A stretch of 64,000 nt of DNA from Nephrocerus scutellatus. Its lineage: Eukaryota > Arthropoda > Insecta > Diptera > Pipunculidae. The notes under the pieces were generated by a model. The model worked only from the letters and a program-made list of their open reading frames with translations. It had not been told where the DNA came from and ran no database searches. Where the stretch lies: NCBI GenBank assembly GCA_947095585.1, contig OX352762.1, positions 30,046,669-30,110,668 of the forward strand. The letters are read 5' to 3'. Below, one piece after another: positions 56,901 to 60,725 of the stretch (positions within the stretch are counted from its first letter, which is position 1; the number at the start of each line of letters is the position of its first letter). Made by a program: the position numbers and the translations under genes.

Positions 56901-58886
56901 GGTCTTATGATGCTCTGGTATAGCCAAATTGTCATTTGTGGGTTTATTCCCCACGTTTTATTAAACATTCTTTGGCAAATAAAGTATGCGTTATTTGCCT
57001 TGTTGGTGATGTACTTCATGTGGGAGTTCCATGTAAGTTTTTGGTCAAACATGACCCCCAGCTATTTGGCTTCAGGCGTTATTCGGAGGATTTTGCCTTG
57101 GAAACTTATTGTTGGAAGAGTTAGTCTTCTTTTTCTTGTAAAACAGTGCAGACTACCTTGTCTGGGTTTATACTAAGGTTTACCTCTTTGCACCATTCGT
57201 TTGTTAGTTTGAGAGCAAATCGTGCTCTCTTATTTACCGCGAACCATTAAGACTAGGTCTATATCTATGTAAATATACATACTATACGTATTTTTATTAC
57301 TCATGTGTCTTAAAAATCAGTTACAAAAGTCTGGGGTTTTCCGCATTTATTTTTGATTTATTGAGAGGTAAAAAATATGAACGAAGACTTTTGATGGACT
57401 GAATAATATTGGATGTCTTCTTGAACGAAATTTGCCTTTAAATATAATTTCCAAACGCAAGTTATAAAATATTATTTAGTTCTTAAAAAATACCTTTCTC
57501 AAACCATTTCTTATTTTTGATGTTGTTATAAGCCACAAGCAATGCTTATTAATATGCATTGCTTGCAAAGCTGTAATAGTCTTCAAAAATTATTCCATTG
57601 TTTTTCTACACTCGATAGCAGCGATTTGTTTCCCTATAATGTTTAGCCGATAATATGCCTTAAAACAATGGATGATGCCTTGATCAAGATGCTGAATAAT
57701 AGAGGTTGTACCTGGTGGTAGATATTGGACATTAATATTTTTCAAATTGTCCAACATTTTATGGCAGCATTATCGAATTAATGAATTATTTTTCGTTTGT
57801 TAAAGTTGATGTGGGAAATGCTTTAAAATATAGACCCGTCTCATCGACGTTGAAAATTTCGTTAGCCGCATAATTTAAAAATAAATTTGGTAGAATTGAA
57901 TTTCGAAAATTCTCAGCGCCTTCAGAATCTGCAGAAGACTTTTCACCTTTCGTTTTTTTTTTCAAAACTCGCTTTTTCCAGCGCCATAGCCACCCTGTAA
58001 TAACACACATTAAAAATCAACCACTTAACAGTTTCAAGATGAGCTAACCTGCAGTGGGAGTAAAATCCTGGCCCAACATCACAGCGAACTGTTTTGCTTT
58101 TTCCATCACAACATTTACGGAAATTGCTGCTCCCGAAGAACGCATTTGACCGAACCATGTCAATAGCGCTTGTTATACCTGTTTGCATGATCGGAGTCTT
58201 TCTCGTTTGCGAGATAGTTCACAGTTTTTGGACATTTTTTTGATTTCTTTTGCATTCTTTAAAACTCTATTGAGTGTACTTTTGGAGGATTTATATTTTG
58301 CACACAATTCAGGTTTGGTTTTTTCTTTAGATTGATTGATTAGATTTAATTTTTGGTTTATAGACAAACTTGTGTTTTTTCTGCCGCTTTTTTTTTATAG
58401 AATTGTTGTCAAAACTCAAAAGAACAGCGCTAACAAAACTAAAATGACAACAGCTGATAATCATTTCTGTGCAACTTTGTCAATTATTGTTTGCCGGCAT
58501 TCAATTAACCTACAAATTTGCATGCATTTTGTTAGTTTGTTACCATTTTTAAAATCAATTAAGCGGGTAAATCAATTAACCGGGACTCAATTAACCATAA
58601 AATAAGCGCACATTTTTTTATATGTGAAATTTTCGTGTACATTATTTTTGTTCAACTAAGCGTGAAAATTAATTAAGCGAGAGGCAATTAACCGGGCAAT
58701 ACTGTACATCTCTGAATTTGCCTTTGCACAGCACTCAAAACAGCCTCCAATTTTCCATCTTAAATATTTTTGTTGTACAATTACTTGATCGATAATATTT
58801 GTGATACATTGCAGGAAACTCCAACAGACATCACCATTAGTGCCGAAACAAGTGACGAAATTTCATTAGCTACAGCTGCAGAGTAG
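9607..58886 (+). CDS. RhoGEF2: RhoGEF2 (Rho guanine-nucleotide exchange factor), 3' part of gene, whole span in window
   Basis: Rho-family GTPase exchange factor of the ARHGEF11/12 (LARG/PDZ-RhoGEF) type. In flies this protein links G12/13 signalling to Rho1 and actomyosin contraction at the cell cortex (established knowledge). Nine firm exons join in phase from 9790 to a TAG at 58884-58886; with the exon at 9625-9692 the joined frame is 3699 nt, or 1232 residues. Order: acidic linker, DH domain (exons 9790 to 10990), PH domain (exons 15490, 15685 and the start of 51697), Ser/Asn/Pro-rich tail, C-terminal coiled coil. The family's PDZ, RGS-like and C1 domains are not seen and should lie upstream of the window. 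Six introns are 63-97 nt; three are 4.5, 35.8 and 4.8 kb and full of transposons. Orthology is assigned from the DH/PH sequence and architecture. Confidence 0.88.
9790..10205 (+). CDS. RhoGEF2: RhoGEF2 exon: acidic linker before the DH domain
   Basis: Preceded by a polypyrimidine tract ending TTTCTTTCGTTAG (AG at 9788-9789) and followed by the donor CG|GTGAGT at 10206. The frame encodes a Ser/Gly/Asn-rich low-complexity stretch with a Gly run, then an acidic patch (ESDDDDDLLHEVDW) and 'TDAEKKRQEIIN'. The last block matches the '(K)RQEVINEL' entry to the DH domain of LARG/PDZ-RhoGEF proteins. The last base starts a Glu codon completed by the next exon. Longer open frames reading through the acceptor from 9726 are not coding. 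Confidence 0.85.
10269..10860 (+). CDS. RhoGEF2: RhoGEF2 exon: core of the DH (Dbl homology) catalytic domain
   Basis: A 63-nt intron precedes it (acceptor TCGAATAG) and the donor is AA|GTGAGT. About 197 residues. Conserved region 1 is visible as EIYQTERSHVRTLKLLERIF. Conserved region 3 is 'DLLPTVLQRLTKYPLLFENL', the DH signature around the QR-TKYPLL core that contacts Rho switch regions. Charged helical sequence lies between them and after. This domain catalyses GDP release from Rho1. No frameshift or stop is present, so the exchange domain looks functional. Confidence 0.93.
10933..10990 (+). CDS. RhoGEF2: RhoGEF2 exon: DH-PH junction helix
   Basis: A small exon after a 72-nt intron (acceptor CCCTTTTTAG) with the strong donor AAG|GTAAGT. 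It encodes LQSIQRKLDKSTFDKEEFK, the end of the last DH helix running into the PH domain. The first base completes a Lys codon from the previous exon and the exon ends in phase 0. It is followed by a 4.5-kb intron carrying repeat B, a SINE and a LINE. Confidence 0.88.
11085..11515 (+). repeat. Repeat B, intronic copy
   Basis: Same block order as at 7050: 'TATTTTCGACTACTTTAAGG', 'CACGACCTAGTAGAGAGCTG', 'TTTTGTGAGTGTC', several 'AAAATAGCATTTTTTATATT' words and GCGTGTCGCG runs. It lies in the intron after 10990. The monomer is partly repeated inside the copy: the GAGGTCC...GTGAGTG segment recurs three times. Confidence 0.5.
12103..12372 (-). mobile_element. tRNA-derived SINE, copy 4
   Basis: Minus-strand copy with a TAA/ATT-repeat tail at the left and a mutated tRNA-like head at the right (CACTGAGCCAC, reverse of the A box). 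The direct repeat CTAAAATAT at 12094-12102 and 12373-12381 is its target-site duplication. The B-box region is degraded. It lies in the RhoGEF2 intron between 10990 and 15490. Confidence 0.8.
13460..14935 (+). mobile_element. LINE (Jockey/CR1-like) copy 2, 5'-truncated and internally deleted
   Basis: Same family as 1795-4040. RT blocks are 'HKSAGPDCISPIVLKWCSSK' near 13660, 'SDRQYGFRGQRSTGDLM' near 13830, 'IALDIFKAFYRV' near 13935 and an intact-looking SFADDSTLSFS catalytic box near 14195. Gaps follow 13765 (about 60 codons missing) and 14290 (thumb region). The 3' part 'RTVKFRD..TRMWNALPHHY' near 14700-14750 and the following A/T-rich tail to about 14935 survive. Stops and shifts make it non-coding. 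It sits in the RhoGEF2 intron in the sense direction. Confidence 0.78.
14936..15489. other. Intronic sequence, no gene seen
   Basis: AT-rich intron DNA before the PH exon. The only peculiarity is the run 'GCGCGTAAAGGTTACGCGCG' near 15248 followed by 'TTACGCGCATTAA', which recalls repeat B words. Confidence 0.4.
15490..15609 (+). CDS. RhoGEF2: RhoGEF2 exon: first strands of the PH domain
   Basis: Acceptor CCCTTAATAG and donor CAG|GTAAAT; exactly 40 codons, phase 0 on both sides. It encodes LDLTQFKLIHDGSLTMKK and then 'HGLLFENMIVLLTRQ', the beta1-beta3 strands of the PH domain that follows the DH domain in this family ('L..G.L......L..ILF.D.LVLL.RQ' pattern). In ARHGEF11/12 proteins the PH domain assists exchange and binds activated Rho. 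Confidence 0.9.
15685..15881 (+). CDS. RhoGEF2: RhoGEF2 exon: middle of the PH domain
   Basis: A 75-nt intron precedes it (acceptor TCCTCTTATTAG) and the donor is AAAAC|GTGAGT. It encodes DDKYSLKSLAATRSSEVNKF, then 'SPITYIDQETLVRQEAADKN' and 'SFFLIMTKTSQMLELRAPSS', that is, strands 4-7 of the PH domain with the typical 'FFLI.....MYEL.A.s..E' ending. It ends two bases into a Thr codon that exon 51697 completes, giving 'SECKTWFKHI'. The conserved Trp helix that closes the PH fold is thus 35.8 kb away. Confidence 0.9.
17835..20870 (-). mobile_element. RTE-clade LINE, nearly complete ORF, broken
   Basis: Minus-strand RTE-type non-LTR retrotransposon of about 3.0 kb. From 5' to 3': endonuclease start 'IGFWNVRTLLDSG' (about 20690), 'LDILGVSEVQW' (about 20600), 'VMGDLNAKVGNDNEG' (about 20310), and 'NQIDHVAISRRFRS' (about 20080). 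An RT with catalytic box LDYADDDCLLSH (about 18590) follows, then the C-terminal 'LLYGCSTWKVT', 'QTFVNRCLRNI' and 'RRKWQWIGPTLRKGD' blocks (18280-18040). Several frameshifts interrupt it. The motifs are characteristic of the RTE clade, though the copy is not active. Confidence 0.82.
21047..25530 (-). mobile_element. RNase-H-bearing LINE (I/LOA/R1-group), long copy interrupted by a Helentron-like insertion
   Basis: Minus-strand LINE. ORF1-like remnants lie at 25365-24842 and the endonuclease start 'QINLHRSNAPTASLCHL' near 23840. The endonuclease core 'FVIGCDANSHHAVWGSTDTN' lies near 23440. RT follows ('SPGGDGLYPIFLQRG' near 22910; catalytic ISYADDLVLMV near 22350), then RNase H ('ITLMWSPGHSGI' near 21620) and the C-terminal CCHC-like knuckle 'CRFCNEAKETSEHILF' near 21250. 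The 3' tail is an AAT repeat at 21047-21061. Many shifts and stops are present. Copy H3 (23848-24372) is inserted just 5' of the endonuclease. A second copy of this family is at 54773-57259. The 5' limit is uncertain and may reach about 25900. Confidence 0.8.
23848..24372 (+). mobile_element. Helentron-like element, copy H3 (inside the RNase-H LINE)
   Basis: Starts CTATATTAACTTCACTTGCC with a run of six GGCT units. Two CACATGTGT..units carry 'GGCCCCTCGGGCCGCGGGG', then the shared 'GCTGTTCGCTGCCGCTGCG' segment and a (GT)n run. It ends ATTAGAGAATTTACTAG, AT palindrome, TATGGGTTGTTTTTTT. The outermost TAAATTCT of the 5' end is lost. It separates the LINE's ORF1 part from its endonuclease, so it inserted after the LINE. 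Confidence 0.65.
26064..26181 (+). CDS. Candidate alternative 3' terminal exon in the giant intron
   Basis: A strong acceptor (TCTCTCTTTGTTTCTGTTCAG) is followed by 118 nt ending in TAG. Joined to the donor at 15881 the phase is right: the first A completes the Thr codon, then 'KPNPFSYQNGEEQQNVFDLD' and on to the stop. This would give a RhoGEF2 form ending inside the PH domain. Against it, a second frame from the same acceptor is also open (about 60 codons), no AATAAA is seen close by, and in a 36-kb intron such chance matches are expected. It is kept as a weak call. Confidence 0.2.
27071..27265. repeat. Imperfect inverted repeat (hairpin)
   Basis: The left arm 27071-27133 (…TTTAATTGTATTGCTTAT…AAAAAATAATA) and right arm 27201-27265 (…TATTATTATTTTTTAAG…ATAAGCAATACAATTAAA…) are reverse complements over about 60 bp with small gaps. 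They enclose a loop of about 67 bp. It could be a foldback transposon relic or form a long RNA hairpin. No protein is encoded. Confidence 0.55.
27350..27645 (-). mobile_element. Helentron-like element, copy H4 (short)
   Basis: Reverse orientation. Its 5' end is at the right, with ATATAGAGAATTTAAAAA (reverse of TTTTTAAATTCTCTATAT) and a GCCAGCCAGCCAGCCAGCC run. Two internal units ('AAGTGTTGTCATCGAAGATA', 'GGGGCCCGATCACTTCC') follow, and the 3' end is at the left with GATGTAAATTCTTCGGAGAT. Confidence 0.6.
28070..28964 (+). mobile_element. mariner element 1, internally deleted (DD34D transposase remnant)
   Basis: An 895-bp element between TA dinucleotides (28068-28069 and 28965-28966). Terminal inverted repeats are about 30 bp: left GATAGGGTGCCGTTATGTTT, right reverse complement CGAGGGGTGCCGTAAAAGTT. 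The plus strand encodes the N-terminal HTH part ('FRKGLIQQQRFKSLHSTFG') and the C-terminal catalytic part with HRDNATSHTS and YSPDLAPND, whose two aspartates are exactly 34 residues apart. The segment holding the first catalytic Asp (TGDESW) and linker is missing, and frames are shifted. It is a non-autonomous, inactive copy in the RhoGEF2 intron. Confidence 0.9.
30488..30904 (-). mobile_element. Helentron-like element, copy H5 (complete-looking)
   Basis: Reverse orientation. The right end TAATATAGAGAATTTAAAAA is the 5' terminus; a GCCAGCCAGCCTGCC run follows. Two to three internal units ('CATCGGAGATACACATG', 'CCCCCCGACCCC') come next. The left end AACAACCCATAAAAATTAAA then TTTTTCGTGTAAATTCTCTAAT is the 3' terminus with its AT palindrome. 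Both termini are preserved, making it one of the best copies for defining the family. Confidence 0.7.
30933..31005 (+). CDS. Candidate cryptic internal exon in the giant intron
   Basis: Good acceptor (TTTTTTTCTCTAACTTCTTACAG) and good donor (TTGAG|GTATGT) enclose 73 nt. Only one frame is open, and it is the one that fits the two-base carry from the donor at 15881 (reading T-NISCKNVYQLYSAVVTDDN..). It ends in phase 0, so it cannot join directly to the exon at 51697, and no further exon was found. It may be a decoy, or an exon of an unrecognised nested gene. It lies only about 28 bp from the end of copy H5. Confidence 0.22.
31010..33840. other. Intronic DNA; a less AT-rich island at about 31950-32700 of unknown role
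   Basis: No recognised gene. The island has a base composition closer to coding DNA and a few 60-110-codon open frames on the minus strand, but none looks like a known protein. It could be an enhancer or non-coding exon. The rest is AT-rich. Confidence 0.3.
33918..34103 (+). CDS. Possible small secreted peptide gene nested in the RhoGEF2 intron
   Basis: A 61-codon frame starts MRLVSFLLLSSCALGNTMA, a classic signal-peptide layout: one basic residue, a hydrophobic core, then small residues before a likely cleavage site. A hydrophilic tail (QVPSPQHASFFHQ...) follows, rich in Ser, Asn and His, with no Cys after the signal. An initiator-like TCAGTT lies 70 nt upstream (33848) and AATAAA 77 nt downstream (34180-34185), so a complete single-exon gene is conceivable. 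No family is recognised. The frame is short enough to arise by chance. Confidence 0.25.
   Translation: MRLVSFLLLSSCALGNTMAQVPSPQHASFFHQMLTKHFSDESSNNTNSNHIREQNLRLHFQ
35449..36565 (-). mobile_element. mariner element 2, internally deleted
   Basis: A 1117-bp minus-strand element of the same family as 28070-28964. Ends are left CGAGGAGTGCCGTAAAAGTT after TA (35447-35448), and right reverse complement CTAGGGGTGCGGTAAATG. Transposase remnants include 'KIVTGDESWIFAYEP' (first catalytic Asp) and 'STVWVFQFKEKPTKVVLRAR' near 35920-35840, and the N-terminal part near 36380-36120. The stretch with the second Asp and the PYSPDLAPND box is lost and frames are shifted. Confidence 0.88.
36835..37165 (+). 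repeat. Retroelement 3'-tail-like repeat
   Basis: It contains 'GGTAACCCGGCGTAACTCGG' and 'GGTCCAGCCGTTTAGTCGTG', then 'ACACACAGACAGACAGAG' and TTATAATATTAG. This end structure is seen on many truncated insect retroelements. No ORF is present. The RTE-type assignment is tentative. Confidence 0.4.
39999..40640 (+). mobile_element. IS630/Tc1-mariner-type transposase fragment (rosa-like), decayed
   Basis: Plus strand. After GGGTTTTTCAATAAGG (about 39999) an N-terminal HTH-like 'QQRLQIIQIFYQSN' block is seen near 40105. A FQRDGSTCHT block follows near 40380, then 'VISRNGIVNWPPQSFDYKPL' and 'DFFLANKPQTLEALRANIE' (40445-40560). This resembles the 'QQDGATCHT...NWPPRSCDLTPLDYFLW' catalytic region of insect transposases of this superfamily. 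Most of the middle is missing and frames are shifted. Assignment is by motif memory. Confidence 0.6.
40665..40870 (+). repeat. TATA-rich interspersed repeat
   Basis: It begins CTATATGTATATATAAATAAAAATG and has two near-identical segments, 'CCAACCGATTTTTATGAAATT' and 'CCAACCAATTTTTATGAGATT', about 70 bp apart. It is related in layout to the repeats at 5226-5960. Confidence 0.35.
41130..41990 (-). mobile_element. RTE-like LINE fragment, 3' half of reverse transcriptase
   Basis: On the minus strand: LEDLDYADDI near 41800, 'GFKQGCTLSPLLFTIVIDW'-like sequence near 41930-41870, then 'INKARHSYSMLNNTWKYSQI' and 'FRSNVFSVLLYSCETWKVTG' (41550-41410). This is the same C-terminal layout as the RTE copy at 17835 but a different subfamily. 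Stops and shifts are present. Confidence 0.7.
43150..43660 (+). repeat. Repeat B, long copy
   Basis: Three internal 'TTGAGGTC.TTTTTTAACCA' units, 'CACATGACCTAGAGAGCTG', 'AAAATAGCA' words and CGCGACACGCG runs. The end block 'CGACCTCAAAAACAGATATT', 'ATAATAAACAATTGTGTGGC' and 'GTTTCGATGCATATATAAAA' is shared almost word for word with the copy at 7290-7390. Confidence 0.6.
44250..44735 (+). mobile_element. LINE reverse-transcriptase-type fragment, scrambled
   Basis: Plus strand. Translated pieces include 'DEYKELRRYEKTVHRRKK' (about 44540-44600) and 'GLYINENKTKYMVVKR' (about 44680-44730). The latter resembles the 'GL.IN..KTK.M' block that follows the catalytic YADD box in RTE-like enzymes. The YADD box itself and flanking RT are absent. 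GC content is higher than in its surroundings. Confidence 0.45.
45698..45801. repeat. AT-rich tandem repeat
   Basis: Simple array of ATATATAT with repeating ATTATGAATATATATAT units (three to four repeats). No other feature. Confidence 0.7.
46040..46890 (+). mobile_element. LINE (Jockey/CR1-like) copy 3, heavily decayed
   Basis: Fragments in the same order as the copy at 1795: 'ACTCTATAGGACAGAT', then 'GGTATTTCCCAATAGTTCTG', 'CATCAATTTGGTGAAAGC', 'AATCCAAGTTGTTTTGGACG', 'CTTTCGCTGAGGACTGGTCT' (decayed FADD box) and 'CTCATATAAGTTTGAG'. Large deletions separate them. Non-coding relic. Confidence 0.6.
47377..47640 (+). mobile_element. Possible IS630/Tc1-mariner transposase N-terminal fragment
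   Basis: After CAGGGTCCGGCGATCGAAGT the frame near 47500-47610 reads 'ERNSLIRLFLAGKSQPAVAK', which has the shape of the first helix-turn-helix of Tc1/mariner-like transposases ('I..L...G.S...IA..L'). It is cut short at about 47640, just before copy H6. Tentative. Confidence 0.4.
47686..48640 (+). mobile_element. Helentron-like element, copy H6 (expanded, 3' end missing)
   Basis: Start TAAATTCCCTACATTAACTT, then TGGCTGGCTGGCTGG. At least six imperfect units of about 110-150 bp follow, each with 'CACATGTGTATCTCCGATGG', 'CACTTTTTGTAAAAA' and 'CCCGGGGTCG'. The usual AGAGAATTTA end is lacking; at about 48640 it passes into an unrelated tandem array. It has the most internal units of any copy in the window. 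Confidence 0.62.
48645..49130 (+). repeat. Tandem array, four units of about 106-121 bp
   Basis: Each unit carries 'CATTTCTTAA' or 'CAATTTCTTAA', 'GATTTGTATGAAATTCGG', 'GGACTAAGATGCGACT', 'CTTGTTCCTATGGAAATTCT' and 'GATATGGCCAATA'. The ATTTCTTAA words fall at 48670, 48776, 48894 and 49015. The array lies exactly between the broken copy H6 and copy H7. No ORF is present. Confidence 0.75.
49265..49735 (+). mobile_element. Helentron-like element, copy H7
   Basis: Start TTAAATTCTCTATATTAACTT with a GTGTGTTTGTGGGTTTGTGG variant instead of the GGCT run. Three internal units follow. It ends ATTAGAGAATTTACATG, then AAAAATTGTATTTTT and TATGGGTTGTTTTTTT. Confidence 0.65.
50560..50885 (-). repeat. Repeat B, reverse copy
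   Basis: Reverse complement of the family: right end 'CTCTCTAGGTCGCGTG' and 'CACAAAATTTCA', left end 'GGGTACAAAACTTTTATG' and 'TATACATCGACA'. The left end matches the inverse of 'CGATGTATATATAAAAGTTT' at about 7375. CGACACACGCGC words lie between. Confidence 0.5.
51376..51554 (+). CDS. RhoGEF2: RhoGEF2 alternative first coding exon (short-isoform start)
   Basis: ATG at 51376 in a fly-like context (AAACAATGA) with an in-frame TAA two codons upstream. The 59-codon frame begins MNFLSPDDIFDGVRRKSLCN and ends at donor TCAAG|GTACTG. It carries two bases of an Arg codon into exon 51697 (acceptor 142 nt downstream), whose entry phase is the same as from exon 15881. Joined on, this start gives about 808 residues: a unique basic N-terminus, the last PH helix and the entire C-terminal tail, but no DH domain. 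It contains two RRxS sites (RRGS and RRAS), the consensus for PKA-type kinases. A transcription start could lie near the TTTCAGTG word at 51353, or the exon may have an upstream 5' UTR exon ending there. Function is unknown; it could compete with full RhoGEF2 for tail partners. Confidence 0.6.
51697..53572 (+). CDS. RhoGEF2: RhoGEF2 exon: end of PH domain and low-complexity C-terminal tail
   Basis: Acceptor CTACACCCACAG; the first A completes a codon; donor ACCATG|GTAAAT at 53573. It encodes 625 residues. It opens with WFKHISDAAEQYKPRSK, the Trp-containing closing helix of the PH domain. Then follow long Asn/Ser/Gly/Thr-rich stretches, a folded-looking segment (about 52400-52620) with 'TPSERLKRLDVSIREGLVEK' and 'PIEHFNEIIDIAGQPE', a CDQCHQ..HRC cluster near 52660-52715, two Pro-rich motifs (PTPPPLPPPNN and SPPPLPPPAS), and a Ser run near 53450. 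Open frames continuing past 53572 read into the 67-nt intron. Poly-Asn/Ser tracts of this kind are normal for fly signalling proteins. Confidence 0.9.
53640..53828 (+). CDS. RhoGEF2: RhoGEF2 exon: conserved C-terminal segment
   Basis: Exactly 63 codons, phase 0 at both ends (acceptor TTTGTGTCGCAG, donor CTG|GTAAGT). It encodes ATLNKMNASLSMVDSSSD.. and ends 'AINNIVSALNTQISLLL', an amphipathic helix leading into the coiled coil of the next exon. Intron lengths either side are 67 and 75 nt. Confidence 0.88.
53904..54014 (+). CDS. RhoGEF2: RhoGEF2 exon: C-terminal coiled coil
   Basis: Thirty-seven codons, phase 0, acceptor ATCCGTCCGCAG and donor TGT|GTAAGT. The sequence INERDLERERLRKENQHLRE continues into 'LLNAMHERQRVESKC'. 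It is strongly helical and charged with Leu at heptad positions, consistent with the C-terminal coiled coil through which ARHGEF11/12 proteins self-associate (family knowledge). It is followed by the last intron, 4.8 kb. Confidence 0.88.
54773..57259 (-). mobile_element. RNase-H-bearing LINE, 5'-truncated, inserted in the Tigger element
   Basis: Flanked by a perfect 12-bp target-site duplication TATATCTATGTA (54761-54772 and 57260-57271). Minus strand, same family as 21047-25530. It begins within the RT after the catalytic box, continues through 'DQKLTWNSHMKYITNKANNA' and 'SIIRPRLTYAALIW' (about 57050-56850), and enters RNase H (IWYTDGF near 55550; 'KITLMWSPGHSDIEGNEAAD' near 55320). It ends with the C-terminal knuckle 'CRFCNEAKETPEHILF' near 54980 and an AAT-repeat tail. 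A 286-codon frame (55669-54809) is intact. It carries an internal tandem expansion at 55461-56740. Confidence 0.88.
55461..56740 (-). repeat. Four tandem ~320-bp units inside the LINE
   Basis: The word ATTCTTAGTGCGGATCTAGG recurs at 55461, 55782, 56101 and 56421, giving unit lengths 321, 319 and 320 bp. Units are nearly identical; only scattered single changes are visible, such as GGTAATC/GGAAATC. Each covers the RT-RNase H junction of the LINE. The junction AAGTGCGGTATTC appears to join AAGTGGCGG-like sequence at one end to GGGGTATTC at the other, suggesting short-homology recombination. Three units carry a stop after YTDGS, so the array cannot encode a working RNase H. Confidence 0.9.
58815..58886 (+). 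CDS. RhoGEF2: RhoGEF2 last coding exon
   Basis: Acceptor TGATACATTGCAG; 23 codons and TAG. It encodes ETPTDITISAETSDEISLAT then AAE. The frame is phase 0 from the coiled-coil exon and closes the 3699-nt joined frame exactly. The acidic, Ser/Thr-rich end has no recognisable motif and does not match a typical C-terminal PDZ ligand. The exon follows the Tigger insertion by only about 110 bp, so the acceptor and branch region escaped disruption. Confidence 0.85.
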   Translation, partial: ETPTDITISAETSDEISLATAAE

Positions 58887-59400
58887 AACGTAAAATAGGT
58901 CACAATAGCTATATAATATCCGACAAGGGATCCAACCAACAAAGGAATATTAAATACAAGAATTTCACTTTTTTAAAATACACAGATTTATAAATACATA
59001 TACATATAATTATAGTTTAATTATAGTAATATGTAATAACAATTGTATTATAGCTTTGATAATGATTGCGAAATTGATAAATTGATTTTTTATTAGAAAA
59101 AGAAACCAAATCAACCGTTATAAATGTACCACAATAACAACAAAGTTTTTGTTAAAAGTAGAGGATAATTTTTATGAAGAGAAAGAAGAAAAAAGAAAAG
59201 AAAAAAAGAAACCAAATTGTGTAAGCGCAGAGATAAAAAAATCAGTTTATGTTTTATTTGTTGTATTTAAGTAATATAAATAGAAAATATTAGAGAGAGA
59301 GAAAATACACATCCACATTTACATTATAAACTTATTAACAATGTTATTTGATTTTTAGGGGGAAAGTAGTACATTAAATAAAAAGATATAGAAAAAACTA
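58887..59400 (+). terminator. RhoGEF2: RhoGEF2 3' UTR and polyadenylation signal
   Basis: AT-rich sequence after the stop codon with no ORF. The first canonical AATAAA is at 59377-59382. This predicts a 3' UTR of about 500-520 nt if used; variant signals nearer the stop cannot be excluded. Confidence 0.5.
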
Positions 59401-59537
59401 TCTAAAGAAAAACCAAAACAAATAAGCAAATCTGAAAAAAAAAATGTCTACAACAAATAGTTATTCATACACACATAGACACATTTAACGTGGGGATCGT
59501 CTCGTATTCGTAACAAATTAGTTCTGTGTAAAAGAGG

Positions 59538-60361
59538 ATTTAGACTAAAGCCGTACGAGAAAAAATGATCGGGCCGAGTATAGTTAAATTGAAGTTGTGG
59601 TTATCCAGAAGAGATTGACACTACGCGAATGTTATAGTTACTTTATAGTAACATAGCGAATCCTAATTCCCATGCCATTATCCATTAATGGCACTTGCAT
59701 CGAGGAAACTGAAAATCTCGTAATACTCGGTATATGCGTTAACAACAAGCTTCGTTGGAATGACCACATATTTACCGTCGCCAAAAATGCTGCGAAATGT
59801 TTAGGTTTTCTAGCCCGGTCCAAGAAATATTTCACTCCCTCTGATCTGGCTACTATATACAAGGCTTTTATTCGCCCTGAACTTGAGTTCAATTGTCATA
59901 TTTGGTCTGGTGCGCCTAAAACTAATTTGCATCAGCTAGATAGAATTCAAAACCGCGCGATAAAACTTATCAATGACGCAAATATAGCTAAATCAATAGA
60001 TTCGCTTGAACACCGTAGGAACGTTTACTGCTTGTCACTGTTTTATCGCTTCTTCTACCAGCGGTGCTCAAGAGAAATAGCCAGCTGCATCTCTTGTTGA
60101 ATTCAACCGCAATACTCGTGGCACTGTAAATGCTTATCAGTTTACCCTCAAGCCCATCTTCAGACGTACAGTTAAATGCAGGGATTCGTTCTTCAGCCGT
60201 ACAATACGAATGTAATGCAATAGATATTATTTTTCCTGCAGATATAAAATGACTATAACATTCGAGTAGTGTCAATCTCTTTTGGCTAACCACAACACAC
60301 ACCACACAATTTAACTATAGTAGGCCCTCTCATTTTTTTCTCGCACGGCTATAGTCTAAAT
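59538..60361. mobile_element. Foldback/TIR element carrying a LINE segment
   Basis: Left arm 59538-59653 and right arm 60214-60361 are inverted copies of each other, sharing CCGTACGAGAAAAAATGA, TATAGTTAAATTG, 'AGAGATTGACACTAC' and 'GAATGTTATAGT'. A related element without the LINE is at 63101-63525. Between the arms lies a 560-bp piece of the Jockey/CR1-like LINE in plus orientation. No clear target-site duplication was found outside. Confidence 0.65.
59654..60213 (+). mobile_element. LINE (Jockey/CR1-like) copy 4, internal piece inside the foldback element
   Basis: One almost unbroken frame (59672-60100) reads 'GTCIEETENLVILGICVNNK', 'FTVAKNAAKCLGFLARSKKY', 'LATIYKAFIRPELEFNCHIW' and 'RIQNRAIKLINDANIAKSID', the post-RT region of the LINE seen at 1795 and 13460. 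It begins and ends within the ORF, with no 3' UTR or poly-A tail, so it does not look like an ordinary 5'-truncated retro-insertion. Confidence 0.8.
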
Positions 60362-60389
60362 GCACTTGTAAGTTTCGAATCAACAAACG

Positions 60390-60725
60390 AATAAAACAAC
60401 CAATAAAAATTAAAATTGTTCGTGTAAATTCTCTAATTGATACACAATGTTCACAGTTTGAATAAAATCGGGTAAAAACAAAACAAAATTGGGAGCCCCC
60501 TTATCCTGACCACTCTAAAATTTTTACAAAAAGTGTTTTCATCTGAGGTACACATGAGTATAAAATTTGAAGAAAATCGGGTACTTTTTTTATAAAATTT
60601 GTATGGGTGCCGGCCCCGGGGACCGATCACTTCCAATTTTTTACACAAAGTGTTGTCCATCGGAGTACATCGGGTTCATTTTGTAAAATATTTGTATGGG
60701 ATATTGTATATAGAGAATTTAAAAA
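60390..60725 (-). mobile_element. Helentron-like element, copy H8
   Basis: Reverse orientation. Right end TATATAGAGAATTTAAAAAG is the 5' terminus (GGCT run lost). Internal units carry 'TGTTGTCCATCGGAG' and 'GGCCCCGGGGACCGATCACT'. Left end 'AACAACCAATAAAAATTAAA' and GTGTAAATTCTCTAAT is the 3' terminus. Confidence 0.6.

Larger units (their letters stand above)
54404..58704 (-). mobile_element. pogo/Tigger-type transposon in the last RhoGEF2 intron, split by a LINE
   Basis: Ends CAGTATTGGCC at 54404 and GGGCAATACTG ending 58704 are inverted repeats, and TA lies outside each end (54402-54403, 58705-58706). Minus-strand transposase remnants: an N-terminal HTH ('ELCAKYKSSKSTLNRVLKNA' near 58300), DNA-binding middle (about 58170-58000), NVDETGL (first catalytic Asp, near 57850), and 'TTSIIQHLDQGIIHCFKAYY' (third acidic motif, near 57690-57640). 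The part between first and third motifs is deleted, and stops occur. Without the inserted LINE (54773-57259) it would be about 1.8 kb. Transcription of RhoGEF2 runs antisense to it. Confidence 0.82.
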
